Source: Hymenobacter psoromatis
GTDB taxonomy: Bacteria > Bacteroidota > Bacteroidia > Cytophagales > Hymenobacteraceae
Assembly (NCBI GenBank): GCA_001596155.1
Contig: CP014771.1
Location: forward strand, 1,798,001-1,862,000
Direction: 5' to 3'
Length of the DNA stretch: 64,000 nt
In this document: positions 1 through 9,559 of the stretch, piece by piece
Position numbering within the stretch: the stretch's first letter is position 1
Layout of the letters: each line of letters begins with the position of its first letter
Translations under genes and position numbers: made by a program
Notes under the pieces: model-generated
What the model saw: only the letters and a program-made list of their open reading frames with translations
What the model was told of the DNA's origin: nothing
Database searches by the model: none

Positions 1-1
1 C

Positions 2-1876
2 AAAACGGCGATTGCCGAAGGCCTGGCCCTGCGCATTATCCAGAAAAAAGTGAGCCGCGTGCTGTTCAACAAGCGCGTAGTGACCCTGGATTTGGCCTCG
101 CTGGTGGCCGGCACCAAGTACCGCGGCCAGTTTGAGGAGCGCATGAAGGCCGTGATGAACGAGCTGGAAAAGTCGCCCGACGTGATTCTGTTCATTGATG
201 AGCTGCACACGATTGTGGGTGCCGGCGGGGCTTCGGGCTCGCTCGATGCCTCGAACATGTTCAAGCCGGCCCTGGCCCGCGGCGAAATTCAATGCATCGG
301 CGCGACTACGCTGGACGAGTATCGGCAATATATTGAGAAGGATGGCGCGCTGGCCCGTCGCTTCCAGATGGTGATGGTGGACCCCACTACCCCCGAGGAA
401 ACGATTGAGATTCTGCACAATATCAAGGATAAGTACCAAGACCACCACCACGTGGTGTACACGGACAAGGCCATTGAGCAGTGCGTGAAGCTGAGCGACC
501 GCTACATGAGCGACCGCTTTTTGCCGGACAAAGCCATCGATATTCTCGACGAAGCCGGTGCCCGCGTGCACATCAACAACATCGTGGTGCCGGAGGATAT
601 TCTCAAGCTCGAAGAGCAGATTGAGAACATCAAGGGTGAGAAAAACCGCGTGGTGAAATCGCAGCGCTACGAGGAAGCCGCCAAGCTTCGCGACACGGAG
701 AAGAAGCTATTGGAGCAGCTCGAATCGGCTAAGAAAAGCTGGGAAGACGAGACCAAGAAGAAGCGCTACACGGTGAAGGAGGAAAACGTGGCCGAGGTAA
801 TCGCCATGATGACCGGCATTCCCGTGAACCGCGTGGCCCAGAACGAAAGTCAGAAGTTGCTCAACATGGGTGAGGAACTTCAGGGCAAGGTAATCGGCCA
901 GGAAAAAGCCATCAAGCAGTTGGTGAAAGCCATCCAGCGCACCCGCGTGGGCCTGAAAGACCCGAAGAAGCCAATTGGTTCGTTCGTGTTCCTCGGCCCG
1001 ACGGGGGTAGGCAAAACGGAATTGGCGAAGGTGCTGGCTACCTATCTCTTCGACAAAGAAGATGCGCTGGTGCGCGTGGATATGTCGGAGTATATGGAGA
1101 AGTTCAGCGTCTCGCGCCTGGTGGGCGCGCCTCCCGGCTACGTGGGCTACGAAGAGGGTGGCCAGCTGACGGAGAAAATCCGTCGTAAGCCCTACTCGGT
1201 TATCCTGCTCGACGAGATTGAAAAGGCGCACCCCGACGTGTATAACCTGTTGTTGCAGGTGCTGGACGACGGCATTCTGACTGACGGTCTGGGCCGCAAG
1301 GTGGACTTCCGCAACACGATTATCATCATGACCTCGAACATTGGGGCGCGTGACTTGGCGGACTTCGGCGCGGGCATCGGCTTCGGCACGAAGTCGCGCA
1401 ACGAGAACATGGATGAGTTGACGAAGGGCACGATTACTAACGCCTTGAAGAAGACTTTCTCGCCCGAGTTCCTCAACCGCTTGGATGATGTGATTGTCTT
1501 CAACTCGCTGGAGAAGAAGGATATCCATAAGATTATCGAAATCAGCCTCAGCAAGCTACTGAGCCGTGTGCTAGCGCTTGGCTACAAGGTGGAGCTGACG
1601 GAGAAAGCCAAGGATTTCGTGTCCGAGAAAGGCTACGACCCCAAGTACGGCGCACGGCCGCTAAACCGGGCCATCCAGAAATACATCGAAGACCCGATTG
1701 CCGAGGAAATCCTGAAAGCCCAATTGTTGCACGGCGACATCATCACGGCCGACTACGAAGAGGGTAAGGAGGAATTGACATTCAGCATCGCCAAGAGCGA
1801 TGAGGCGCCCAACCTGCCTAGCGACGAGCGGCCCGAAGAAGCGCCCTCGGAGCCGGAGGCTGGCGAGGCCAAGTAA
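2..1876 (+). CDS. clpC: ATP-dependent Clp protease ATPase subunit ClpC (5' end outside window)
   Basis: AAA+ unfoldase that feeds proteins to ClpP in the cytoplasm. The frame is open from base 2, so the N-terminal Clp-N domain and the start lie upstream; 624 residues remain. The fragment opens inside the first Walker A (KTAIAEG), followed by Walker B ILFIDELHT. A central UVR-type coiled region (KSQRYEEAAKLRDTEKKL) separates ClpC from ClpB. The second ATPase has [11 protein letters not shown] (about fragment residue 331) and [14 protein letters not shown]. An IGFG motif fits a ClpP-docking loop. The C-terminal small domain (GYDPKYGARPLNRAI) is followed by an acidic tail. A strong terminator follows the stop. 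The internal GTG at 50 is not a real start. Confidence 0.95.
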   Translation, partial: KTAIAEGLALRIIQKKVSRVLFNKRVVTLDLASLVAGTKYRGQFEERMKAVMNELEKSPDVILFIDELHTIVGAGGASGSLDASNMFKPALARGEIQCIGATTLDEYRQYIEKDGALARRFQMVMVDPTTPEETIEILHNIKDKYQDHHHVVYTDKAIEQCVKLSDRYMSDRFLPDKAIDILDEAGARVHINNIVVPEDILKLEEQIENIKGEKNRVVKSQRYEEAAKLRDTEKKLLEQLESAKKSWEDETKKKRYTVKEENVAEVIAMMTGIPVNRVAQNESQKLLNMGEELQGKVIGQEKAIKQLVKAIQRTRVGLKDPKKPIGSFVFLGPTGVGKTELAKVLATYLFDKEDALVRVDMSEYMEKFSVSRLVGAPPGYVGYEEGGQLTEKIRRKPYSVILLDEIEKAHPDVYNLLLQVLDDGILTDGLGRKVDFRNTIIIMTSNIGARDLADFGAGIGFGTKSRNENMDELTKGTITNALKKTFSPEFLNRLDDVIVFNSLEKKDIHKIIEISLSKLLSRVLALGYKVELTEKAKDFVSEKGYDPKYGARPLNRAIQKYIEDPIAEEILKAQLLHGDIITADYEEGKEELTFSIAKSDEAPNLPSDERPEEAPSEPEAGEAK

Positions 1877-1895
1877 GTGATTTAGGAGTTGAAGA

Positions 1896-1927
1896 GGCCG
1901 GTCCCGCTCTGCGGGACCGGCCTTTTT
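1896..1927 (+). terminator. Rho-independent terminator of clpC
   Basis: An 11-bp perfect stem (GGCCGGTCCCG at 1896-1906, CGGGACCGGCC at 1912-1922) with a 5-nt loop and a T-tract, 20 nt after the clpC stop. Confidence 0.9.
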
Positions 1928-1966
1928 ATTGGGCGTGGCGCGGGACCTTCTTATTCAACCACTAGC

Positions 1967-1997
1967 TTTATGTATCCTATTGACTTACATAGTTTTG
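1967..1997 (+). promoter_or_regulatory. Candidate Bacteroidota promoter for the DUF4142 gene
   Basis: TAGTTTTG (1990-1997) fits the Bacteroidota -7 consensus TAnnTTTG. TTTA (1967-1970) sits 19 nt upstream, where the -33 TTTG is expected. The site would give a leader of about 115 nt before the ATG at 2119. It is a motif match only. Confidence 0.4.
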
Positions 1998-2118
1998 TGA
2001 GCAAAAATTTATTCAATCCGTAAAGGCTTGCAACCGGATTGCTGGCGGCGGGAGTAAACTAAATCTGGCAAGTCTCGTTCGTTCAGTTGTTTAACCAACT
2101 CATCTTTTCCACTACCCC

Positions 2119-2730
2119 ATGAAAATCACCTCCCTAAGCGTCGCCCTCGTGAGCGGCTTGCTCTTTGCCAGCAGCTGCTCGTCGAGCACCGATAGCAAGA
2201 AAATGGCTGATGATGCCAACGATAAGAAGATTGAGAAGACGGATTCGGCCAACACCAACGGCGGCGCGATGGCCACCGCCGGCTCGGAAGGCAACGCCAA
2301 AGACGTGTCCGATTACATGGTGGCGCTGGCCAACACCGGCCGCGCCGAGTATGAGATGAGCCAGGTAGCGGCCAAGCGAGCCACCAACCCGGCCCTGAAG
2401 GAATTTGCCACCAAAGTAACGGGCACGCACGCCAAGGACGAGGAGGAGATGAAAGGCGAAGCAGCCAAGCTCAACATCACGCTGCCTACTACGCTCTCCA
2501 ACGACAGCCAGGACATGCTCAATGGCCTGAATAAGGAGACGAAGACAATGGACTTCGAGAAGAAGTATCTCGACAACATGGTGGATATCAACGATAAGGC
2601 CATCAGTAAGGAGAAGGATATGATGGGCAAAACCACCAACACCGACCTCAAAGCCTACGCGCAGAAAATGATGGACGACGACCAGAAGCACATGGCCGAA
2701 GCCAAAACGCTACGCAGCACGATGAAATAG
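2119..2730 (+). CDS. DUF4142 domain-containing lipoprotein
   Basis: A 203-aa exported lipoprotein. Residues 1-19 are a hydrophobic signal ending in the lipobox LFASSC, so Cys20 is the predicted lipidated residue. A low-complexity Ser/Asp/Lys/Gly linker (21-65) follows. The rest is a helical DUF4142 (ferritin-like) domain with the typical pattern of AEYEMSQVAAKRA, an Asn/Pro turn, FATKVTGTHAKDEEEM and a late DDDQKHMAEAK. DUF4142 proteins are common in Bacteroidota, often stress-linked, with unproven biochemistry. The gene stands alone, with a terminator on each side. Family assignment is firm; function is unknown. Confidence 0.88.
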   Translation: MKITSLSVALVSGLLFASSCSSSTDSKKMADDANDKKIEKTDSANTNGGAMATAGSEGNAKDVSDYMVALANTGRAEYEMSQVAAKRATNPALKEFATKVTGTHAKDEEEMKGEAAKLNITLPTTLSNDSQDMLNGLNKETKTMDFEKKYLDNMVDINDKAISKEKDMMGKTTNTDLKAYAQKMMDDDQKHMAEAKTLRSTMK

Positions 2731-2757
2731 GCCAGGTGCTAACCCGGCGACGTTAAC

Positions 2758-2806
2758 AAAGCCCCACCGGTGCTCCGCGATAAAAGCGGAGCACCGGTGG
2801 GGCTTT
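2758..2806. terminator. Bidirectional terminator between convergent genes
   Basis: A 21-bp perfect stem (2758-2778 pairing with 2786-2806) with a 7-nt AT loop. Both outer ends are AAA/TTT, so it can serve the DUF4142 gene (+) and the receptor gene (-) that ends at 2828. Confidence 0.88.
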
Positions 2807-2827
2807 GCTGTATCTGCTACTTTGCGC

Positions 2828-5340
2828 TTAGCCGCCCTGCTTGCTACCCCCGCTTTTGGTGTCGTCGTTGTTAATGCTTTTGCGCTGCTTGGTCTGGCTG
2901 GCCTGGCCAAAGCGGTAGGCGAAGCTGAACCGGAAGGCGCGCTGGTAGGAGCGCGACTCGGTGTGTTCGGTAAAGTACTGGGTAGTAGTGGTAGTGCGGT
3001 AGGGCCAGTAGGCGTTGAACGGGCTGCCGAAATTGAGCACGAGGTCGGCTTTTTCCTTTAGCAAGCTCTTTTTCACGCCCATCTGGTAGTAGAGGTTGGC
3101 GGGGCCGGTACCCTGAATTTCGGGGGTGCGCAGGGATGCATAGATAAATCCCTGCACCGTGAATCCTTTGTTCAGCTTGTAGGAAGTATTGCCATTAATA
3201 CCCGCCGTGAAGCCTTTGCGCTCCGCGTTGAGGGCCACGCTGCGGCGCACGATGTACTGCACGTCGGGGCCGGCGCTGAGGTCCCACTTGGGCAGCGGTT
3301 TGGCCGAGAGGTACACGTTGAACTGGTAGTAGGTGTTGGCCGCCACGTTGGCAAACGTCTGGACCGTCACGCTGGGGTCGGGCACGATGCTGGCGGGCAC
3401 CGCCACGAGCGGGTTGGTGGTGAGGAAGCGGACTTGCTCGATGGCATTGCCGGTGTGGCGCACCGACAGCGAAGCATTGATGCTCGTGGTTTTGATGTTG
3501 GTGTTGTAGCTCAGCTCGTAGGAATCCGTCAGCTCGGGGTTGAGATTGGGGTTGCCGAAAGAAATATTCTTGGCATCGGAGCGGTCGATAAACGGGTTGA
3601 GGTAATCGATATACGGCCGGGTAATGCGGCGGCTGTAGGCAGCGCGCAGGCTGGTGGCATCGCTGAAAGCATAGCGGGCGTTGCCATTGGGCAGCGGCGT
3701 CACGTAGCTGCGCGTGAAGCCGGGGCTATTCACAAAATCGGCCGCCAGACTGGTGCGCTCCACCCTACCCCCCAGGCTGGCGCTGAGCTTCTTACTCAAG
3801 CCAAAACCGTAGGTGGCGTAGGCCGCCTGCACATCCTGCGAATAGTTGAAATTGGTGGAGCGCCGGGCCGAGCGGGTAAAATCGGGCGACAGCGCTGAGT
3901 ACAGCGTATCGACGTCGGCAATGGAGCCAGTGCGGCGAAAAATGGCTTTGAGACCCATCTCCAGGGTTTTCTTATCGCCGAAGGGCTGCGTGAAATCGGT
4001 CTGAAACGTGAAGGTGTGGCCCGGCGTGCGGCCCCGGCTGCGTTCGCGGTAGCTGGCCTGGCTCTGCTCCAGCGGGATTGCCGAGTTGGGGTACTGGTCG
4101 AAGTCGTAGCCAAAAGTGCCAGTGTTGAGTGCGTACTGACCCAGGGCGCTCCACTCCTTGCGGGCCTGCTTAAAGGTGCGGGTGTAGGTGCCGGTGCCCT
4201 CCACGTTGAGGCCGCCAAAAATATTCTTGGTAGCGCGCGTGTACAGCGGATTACTCACCGGAAAAGCAGCCTGGTCCTGGCTAAAAAGGTTCTGCGTGGT
4301 GTTGCCGGCGTAGTGATTTATAGAGCCGGCCAGTGAAAAGCTGTGATGCTCGGCGGGGTCGTAGTCGAGGCCCAGCGTGCCGTATTGCCACATCCCTTTA
4401 TTATAAGAGGTACCGCTCTGGCGCAGGGTATCGTTGCCGAGGGAAGTGTAGTTGATGCGCTCGCGGCTGAAAGTGCCGGGATTGTACCAGGCACCCGCGT
4501 TGGCCGACGAGGTGAAGCCGATTTTCCCCTTCCGAAAATTCAGCGCGGAGTTGAAATTGCTGTTGCGGTTGCCTCCACTGGCCCCCACGCGGCCATTCAC
4601 GCCCTGGTCCACGCCTTTTTTCAGGATGATATTAATGATGCCCGCCGTGCCTTCGCCATCGTATTTGGCCGAGGGGGTAGTGATAATTTCCACGCTCTTA
4701 ATCTGGTCGGCCGGAATGCTCTTGAGCGCTTCGGCCAGGTTGCTGGCCAGCGTGGGCGAGGGCTTGTTATTAACGAGCACCTTGAAGTTGGCTGAGCCGC
4801 GCATTTTCACGTTGCCATCGCCATCCACGGCCAGCAGCGGGGCTTTGCGCAGCACGTCCTGGGCGGTGCCGCCGGCGTTGCTCACGTCCTGGTCGGCATT
4901 ATAGACGAGGCGGTCGGGCCGCACTTCCACCATCGGTTTCTGGCCCACTATCACGGCCTCGCCGAGCGCCTGGGCAGCGGTGGGCAGCAGGAAGGAGCCG
5001 ACCGCCGTGGCCCCTACCCCCACCGTCACGGGGCGGGTGCGGGTGCCGTAGCCCACATAGCTGGCCCGCAGCCGGAAGGTGCCGGCGGCCAGCTTGCTGA
5101 AGGAGAAATGGCCCTGGTCGTCGGCCGCTACGCCGGTGATGGGCTTTTCGCCGGCCGCCGGCAGCAGCAGCACCGTGGCGTAGGCCACTGGCTGGCGGCT
5201 CAGCGAGTCGAGCACCGTGCCGCTGAGCGAGCCAGTAGCACTGGGCACGGCGGGGGGGTAGGGGTCTGGGCGGCGGCCGGGCCACCCAGGCACGGCAGCA
5301 GCAGCAAGGCGGCCAGCCGCCAATACGTAGTTGTTTTCAC
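2828..5340 (-). CDS. Outer-membrane beta-barrel receptor (TonB-dependent-like), frameshifted near the start
   Basis: The protein has a carboxypeptidase-like regulatory domain (GTVLDSLSRQPVAYATV), a plug-like region (APLLAVDGDGNVKMRGSANF, VEIITTPSAKYDGEGTAGI) and a long beta-barrel ending in an aromatic-rich strand. This matches the OMP_b-brl_3 outer-membrane family. In the main frame (to 5323) the N-terminus is not a signal peptide. Another frame supplies one: GTG at 5340 reads VKTTTYWRLAALLLL then GPAAAQ. The two frames meet in a run of seven G (5252-5258, C7 on the coding strand), and one extra C restores a continuous gene. It is therefore a recent frameshift, a phase-variable tract or a sequencing error. 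An AraC-type regulator is encoded upstream on the same strand. Confidence 0.8.
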
Positions 5341-5601
5341 AAGTGAGCGATAAGAAAGCGCAGTATGGCGATATGGATGCTCCATCCTGCTTGTTGGTTG
5401 CTTAAGGGCCGGCTGTTTTTTTTCAGCCGCTGCCCCGCCTACCGGGTCAGCGGCCCAAATGTTACAGCGAGTTGCGCCGGGGGCCAGCATCAGGTTGTTT
5501 TTCACCATTAAAAAAGGGGGAGGGGGTAGGAGAAGACCGCAACAAAGGTCCGCCCCTACCCCCTGCCCGGCGCGCCAGGTCATTATCTGAGCCGTCCCAA
5601 C
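5341..5601. other. Intergenic region between the AraC-type gene and the receptor gene
   Basis: 261 bases with no convincing gene. It holds GGGGGTAGG/CCCCTACCCC words at 5519-5571 and presumably the receptor promoter on the minus strand. I could not place a TAnnTTTG box with confidence. Confidence 0.4.
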
Positions 5602-6885
5602 TTATGATTTGGGCCGCGTCACTTCGCTGGGTGCCTGGCCCAACAGCTTCTTAAACACGCGATTAAACGTTGATTTGGAGTTGAATCCGCTGTCCAGCGC
5701 CACGCCTACCAGCGAGTAGTGGCCAAAGCGCGGGTCGGCCAGCTTGCGGCGCGCCTCTTCCACGCGGTAGGTATTCACGAAGTCATTGAAATTCTGCCCG
5801 CAGCCCATATTAATGACTTTAGAGAGCACGCCGGGATTGGTGCGCAGGCGCTGGGCCAACTCGGTAAGGGTCAATTCGGGCTCCAGCCAGGGCTGCTCGG
5901 TGGCCATGAGGGCCAGCAGCTTGTCGCGCCAGGGCAGCAGCTCAGGTGGCAGCGCGGTGGGGCGCGCGGCGGCTTCGGCCTCAGCGAGGGGGGTAGGCGG
6001 GTCGGGGGCAACCGTTGGCAGCGGGGCGGCGGGGGCGGCTGCCGGCACTTGCGTTGCTGCTTGAGGCAGCGCCCCGGCCGGGCCGGGCACGGGTGCCCCG
6101 AAGCGCAGTGGCGTAGTAGCGGCGGCATAATTAGCCTGAATGCCGACCACGATGAGCCCGTAAATCAGGATACCATTCAGAGCATAAAAATACCAGGCCG
6201 TATCATAGCTGAAATCATACACAATACTAAGCGCCGAATAAAGTAGATTCACGGCTAGTACGGCCAACTGCAGGAGCAATAATTGCCGCAAACCGGCGAA
6301 GCGCAGGCGCTCGGGGTCCGAGAAATTATCGTTGAGGTAGTGGCGGTAGCGGCGATAATCAGCTAGTGTCCGTAGGCCGTAGGCTAGCAGCAGCCCATAA
6401 CCAAGCCAGGCCAGCGAGGTAGTAAGCGAGTCGAGAAACTTAGAAACCGGCCCCTGCGTGCCGAAATGGGCAGGCAGCACCCGCCCCCGCAGGCCGTGGT
6501 ACCACAGCAAGTCATAAACCGCAGCGCCCGCCCACAGGGCAACTTGCCCTAGACCCAGCCACAGTTGTCGCCCCTTTTGCCAGACAAACTCTTGATTAGT
6601 AAGGCTTCGGAAGTATAAGTAGTAAGCGGGTCCCAGGGCCAGGCCCGCCTGCCAGGGTATGTAGAACATGAAGGTGGAGTATCCGTCGTGGCTATCGTAC
6701 CAGCCGGCGTAGCCCAGCATCCAGTGGGCCACATTTAACGTGGGCAGCAGGATGAGCAGCGCCAGCAGCGCGTCGGGGGCGGCCCCGCGCCGGGCGGCCC
6801 GGCCCAGCAGCCACAGCGTAGCCACCGCCCCCGGCACCACAAACAGGAGCAGCAGCGAGCTGCGCGGACCAAAGCTGAAGAGCAT
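5602..6885 (-). CDS. AraC-family transcriptional regulator with N-terminal membrane domain
   Basis: 427 aa. The N-terminal half has about seven hydrophobic segments (starting SSLLLLFVVPGAVATLWLL), so it is an inner-membrane sensor module. A Pro/Ala-rich linker follows. The last 100 residues are an AraC double helix-turn-helix (LTELAQRLRTNPGVLSKVIN, then GVALDSGFNSKSTFNRVFKK). The longer reading to 6990 is rejected because it would run over the divergent promoter region. ATG 6885 starts the membrane domain directly. The gene lies upstream of the outer-membrane receptor on the same strand and may regulate it; this is inferred from position. Confidence 0.88.
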   Translation of the reverse strand: MLFSFGPRSSLLLLFVVPGAVATLWLLGRAARRGAAPDALLALLILLPTLNVAHWMLGYAGWYDSHDGYSTFMFYIPWQAGLALGPAYYLYFRSLTNQEFVWQKGRQLWLGLGQVALWAGAAVYDLLWYHGLRGRVLPAHFGTQGPVSKFLDSLTTSLAWLGYGLLLAYGLRTLADYRRYRHYLNDNFSDPERLRFAGLRQLLLLQLAVLAVNLLYSALSIVYDFSYDTAWYFYALNGILIYGLIVVGIQANYAAATTPLRFGAPVPGPAGALPQAATQVPAAAPAAPLPTVAPDPPTPLAEAEAAARPTALPPELLPWRDKLLALMATEQPWLEPELTLTELAQRLRTNPGVLSKVINMGCGQNFNDFVNTYRVEEARRKLADPRFGHYSLVGVALDSGFNSKSTFNRVFKKLLGQAPSEVTRPKS

Positions 6886-6890
6886 AGCCC

Positions 6891-6898
6891 CAAAAGTA
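6891..6898 (-). promoter_or_regulatory. Candidate -7 box for the AraC-type gene
   Basis: On the minus strand this reads TACTTTTG, matching TAnnTTTG, 5 nt before the ATG at 6885, which implies a very short or leaderless transcript. It faces the divergent box at 6935. Confidence 0.4.
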
Positions 6899-6934
6899 CG
6901 CCGCGAGCCATAAGGATTTATCGCTATTCTCCCG

Positions 6935-6942
6935 TAGCTTTG
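6935..6942 (+). promoter_or_regulatory. Candidate -7 box for the exonuclease gene
   Basis: TAGCTTTG matches the Bacteroidota -7 consensus TAnnTTTG, 30 nt upstream of the ATG at 6973. No clear -33 TTTG is seen. Confidence 0.5.
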
Positions 6943-6972
6943 GGGTATCTCCCCCGCTTTTCCGGCTCCGCT

Positions 6973-7779
6973 ATGCACATCCTCCGCCACGTTGAGTTAA
7001 CGCGTGTTTTCTTCGTCGATATCGAAACCGTGCCGGGCTACGCCACCCACGCTGAGCTACCCGAAGCCCACCAGCCGCTGTGGGAGAAATTTTGTGAGAA
7101 GCGCCACGCCCGCGAGCTGGCCGACGGCCAGACCCACGCGGAGCTATTTAGCAAGGGCGGCCTCTACGCCGAGTTTGGCAAGGTGGTGTGCATCTCGGTG
7201 GGCTTTTTCCGGCCGCTGAAGGATGAGACATTGGAGTTTCGCACCAAATCCTTCGCCGACGACGACGAGTGCGCGGTGCTGCGCGGCTTTGGGCAGTTTT
7301 TGCAGCGCTACGCTCCCTACGGCGGCCGCTACGCCAAGCTCGACACGGCGGGCCCCGACGGCCACTTTCTCTGCGCCCACAATGGCCGCGAGTTCGACTA
7401 CGCCTACTTGGGCCGGCGTATGCTCATCTGCGGGCAGCCCATTCCGCCCATGCTCGACGTGGCCGGCCACCGGCCCTGGGACCTGCCCCACCTGCTCGAC
7501 ACGATGGACCTCTGGAAGTTTGGCGACAACAAGGGCCACATTTCCCTACCCCTGCTGGCGGGCTTGTTCAACATCCCTTCGCCCAAAGACGATATCGACG
7601 GCTCGCAGGTAGCCCACGTTTACTGGGAAGAGAAGAATCTGGGCCGCATCGTGGTGTATTGCGAGAAAGACGTTATCACGACGGCGCGCGTTTACCTGCA
7701 CTACACCGGCCAGCAAGCGCTTTGGCCCGAAGTGCAGCTCACGCAGGTGGCCTGGCAGGTAACGCCCGCCGCCACCTGA
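6973..7779 (+). CDS. Predicted 3'-5' exonuclease, PolB-like DEDDy family
   Basis: 268 aa. It carries the three exonuclease motifs: Exo I FFVDIETVPG (DxE metal ligands near the N-terminus), Exo II CAHNGREFDYAYLGRR and Exo III VVYCEKDVITTARVYL (YxxxD type). It lacks polymerase domains, so it is a stand-alone proofreading-like nuclease of the PF10108 type. The start was set at ATG 6973 because upstream residues would overlap the -7 box. It is divergent from the AraC-type gene and followed by its own terminator. The substrate is not known; DNA repair is the likely role. Confidence 0.85.
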   Translation: MHILRHVELTRVFFVDIETVPGYATHAELPEAHQPLWEKFCEKRHARELADGQTHAELFSKGGLYAEFGKVVCISVGFFRPLKDETLEFRTKSFADDDECAVLRGFGQFLQRYAPYGGRYAKLDTAGPDGHFLCAHNGREFDYAYLGRRMLICGQPIPPMLDVAGHRPWDLPHLLDTMDLWKFGDNKGHISLPLLAGLFNIPSPKDDIDGSQVAHVYWEEKNLGRIVVYCEKDVITTARVYLHYTGQQALWPEVQLTQVAWQVTPAAT

Positions 7780-7810
7780 TTTATAGTCTCCAGTACCATG
7801 CTCCCAGTAG

Positions 7811-7837
7811 AAGGTCGCCTCCCGGCGGCCTTTTTTT
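7811..7837 (+). terminator. Terminator of the exonuclease gene
   Basis: A 9-bp stem (AAGGTCGCC / GGCGGCCTT, one G-U pair) with a 4-nt loop, then seven Ts. Confidence 0.8.
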
Positions 7838-8178
7838 GTATCCAACCGGGTAGCACATCATGCTACGCCAGCAAGCTTAATCACTTTAATCCAATTTGCA
7901 TAATTTCCGCAATTAGTTTAAAGTTTTATAAACGCCTTTTTTCATTCACTCTAAATCTCGAATTAATTCAATAAAATTGAAAATATTTCTGCTTAATAGC
8001 GCTAAAAACGCGCATTTTCGAAATTTTCTCCTACATTTACTATCGCTTAGCTAGCAGTTAAAAGAAAGCAATTGCGAATTATCATTAGTTTATTTTTTAG
8101 TAGAATAATTATAATTATCAACTCAACAAGCTATTGTTAGAAAACTACTATTTGGTTAAACCCTTTACCTTTTACTTC
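7838..8178. other. AT-rich intergenic region upstream of a secreted protein gene
   Basis: About 340 bases, clearly richer in A+T than the surroundings, with no open frame of note. TACATTTAC near 8032 resembles a -7 box (TAnnTTT). The region is probably the promoter and leader of the gene at 8179. Confidence 0.45.
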
Positions 8179-9210
8179 ATGCGTTTACCTTTATCATTAT
8201 CTCTACTACTATTAGCAGGTTTACTAAGTAACTTTACCGCCCTGGCCCAAGTAGTAGCGCCCAGCCAGGGCGGTGAGGTTGGCTTGGTCTTGGTAACGTC
8301 CAGCACGCTGGAAATAACTTTTGGCACCACCGGCAATGGCCAGGGACGGGTAATTGCCATAGCAGCTACGAAAGATGGGATGCCCGTGAAACTGGCCGCA
8401 ACCAATGGCACTTTTTACAGCGCCGCTACTGCATATGGGCAGGGTAGCGCCTTGAGCCAGGGGTACGTGGTATATGTTGGAACCGGCCACTCTGCCACCA
8501 TTACCGGGCTTAAACCGAGCACGTCCTACTACATTACTGATACGGAATACAATACTGATAATACTGATATTTTATACAATACATATGGTGTTAGCATGTC
8601 CGTATCTACCAGACCTGCCACAGCACCGATTATAGCCCCTCTTCCTGTTGAGCTAACCACTTTCACCGGCGCGGTTGATATCCGCAATCTGGCTACCTTA
8701 AATTGGACTACCGCTACTGAGCAAAACACTGCTTATTTCGCCCTTGAGCGTTCAGCCGACGGCACTGCATTCGCCGAGGTTGGCCGAATTGCGGCGGCTT
8801 CTACCAGCAACAAACCGCTTAACTACCAGTGGCCAGACAAGCAGCCGTTGCAGGCAGTTACTTATTATCGCCTGCGGCAAGTTGACCAGGATGGCACAGC
8901 TCATTACAGCCAGGTACTCACGCTGCTACCCACGGCTGCTACCAGCTCGGCGAAGTCCGTGGATGTATATCCAAATCCGAGTGCTGGCCAAACCATCCAA
9001 TTGCTAGTGCAAGGCTATACCGGAGAGCCGCTTCACTTACACCTGGCTGATGCACTGGGCCGTACGGTTATGACTCAGACTATTATTCCCGCCGACGCCC
9101 ATTATCTTACTGCCCTATCCCTTCCCCAGGACATCGCTTCCGGCACTTATATCTTAACGCTCGCCGGTAGCGGCAGTCCCATCCAAAAGCGCATCGTTGT
9201 GTCTGATTAG
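8179..9210 (+). CDS. Secreted protein with T9SS type A sorting domain
   Basis: 343 aa. ATG 8179 was chosen because it directly precedes the signal peptide (MRLPLSLSLLLLAGLL, cleavage after ALAQ). Residues 25-150 look like a fibronectin-III-like beta-sandwich (STLEITFGTT, TITGLKPSTSYYI). A second beta domain follows, with the Hymenobacter-type motif LNWTTATEQNTAYFALERS. The last 75 residues are a T9SS sorting domain (VYPNPSAGQ, then LGRTVMTQT, ending GTYILTLAG and KRIVVSD). It is exported across the outer membrane by T9SS and probably anchored or released at the surface. The specific function is unknown. Confidence 0.82.
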   Translation: MRLPLSLSLLLLAGLLSNFTALAQVVAPSQGGEVGLVLVTSSTLEITFGTTGNGQGRVIAIAATKDGMPVKLAATNGTFYSAATAYGQGSALSQGYVVYVGTGHSATITGLKPSTSYYITDTEYNTDNTDILYNTYGVSMSVSTRPATAPIIAPLPVELTTFTGAVDIRNLATLNWTTATEQNTAYFALERSADGTAFAEVGRIAAASTSNKPLNYQWPDKQPLQAVTYYRLRQVDQDGTAHYSQVLTLLPTAATSSAKSVDVYPNPSAGQTIQLLVQGYTGEPLHLHLADALGRTVMTQTIIPADAHYLTALSLPQDIASGTYILTLAGSGSPIQKRIVVSD

Positions 9211-9266
9211 TTATAAGACAAGGTTAGTTATTTTTATCGCATATTATTTAGTTACCTGAAGAAGGT

Positions 9267-9297
9267 AAAAAGCTCCTCTTTGCAGAGGAGCTTTTTT
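9267..9297 (+). terminator. Terminator after the T9SS protein gene
   Basis: Perfect GCTCCTCT / AGAGGAGC stem extended by A5/T pairs, 4-nt loop and a T-run. Confidence 0.88.
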
Positions 9298-9486
9298 ATT
9301 TGGCCCCGCTGCGTAGAGGCCGATTTCATGCAGGTTTATGGAGCGAATTGGGCGGTTGGTCGTACGTAGCCTGCCAGTCGCCCTTCGCATATACCTCACC
9401 TCTTGATGCCGGACTCAGACACCAGAAGATTTTTGTCGAAAATTCCTAAAAATTATGATAAAATAGCACATTAGTCACATTTTTTT

Positions 9487-9494
9487 TACATTTG
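9487..9494 (+). promoter_or_regulatory. Candidate -7 box of the gene at 9560
   Basis: TACATTTG matches TAnnTTTG, 65 nt upstream of the chosen ATG, inside an AT-rich stretch. Confidence 0.4.
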
Positions 9495-9559
9495 GCTAGC
9501 TGAACCGGATGTTCGTCGTATATTTGATTGTCGATTTTCTCCTGTTTCTTATTGACATC

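Noticed and set aside
707..1528. 273-codon minus-strand frame inside clpC
   Set aside because: It lies opposite highly conserved ClpC ATPase motifs and is a high-GC shadow frame.
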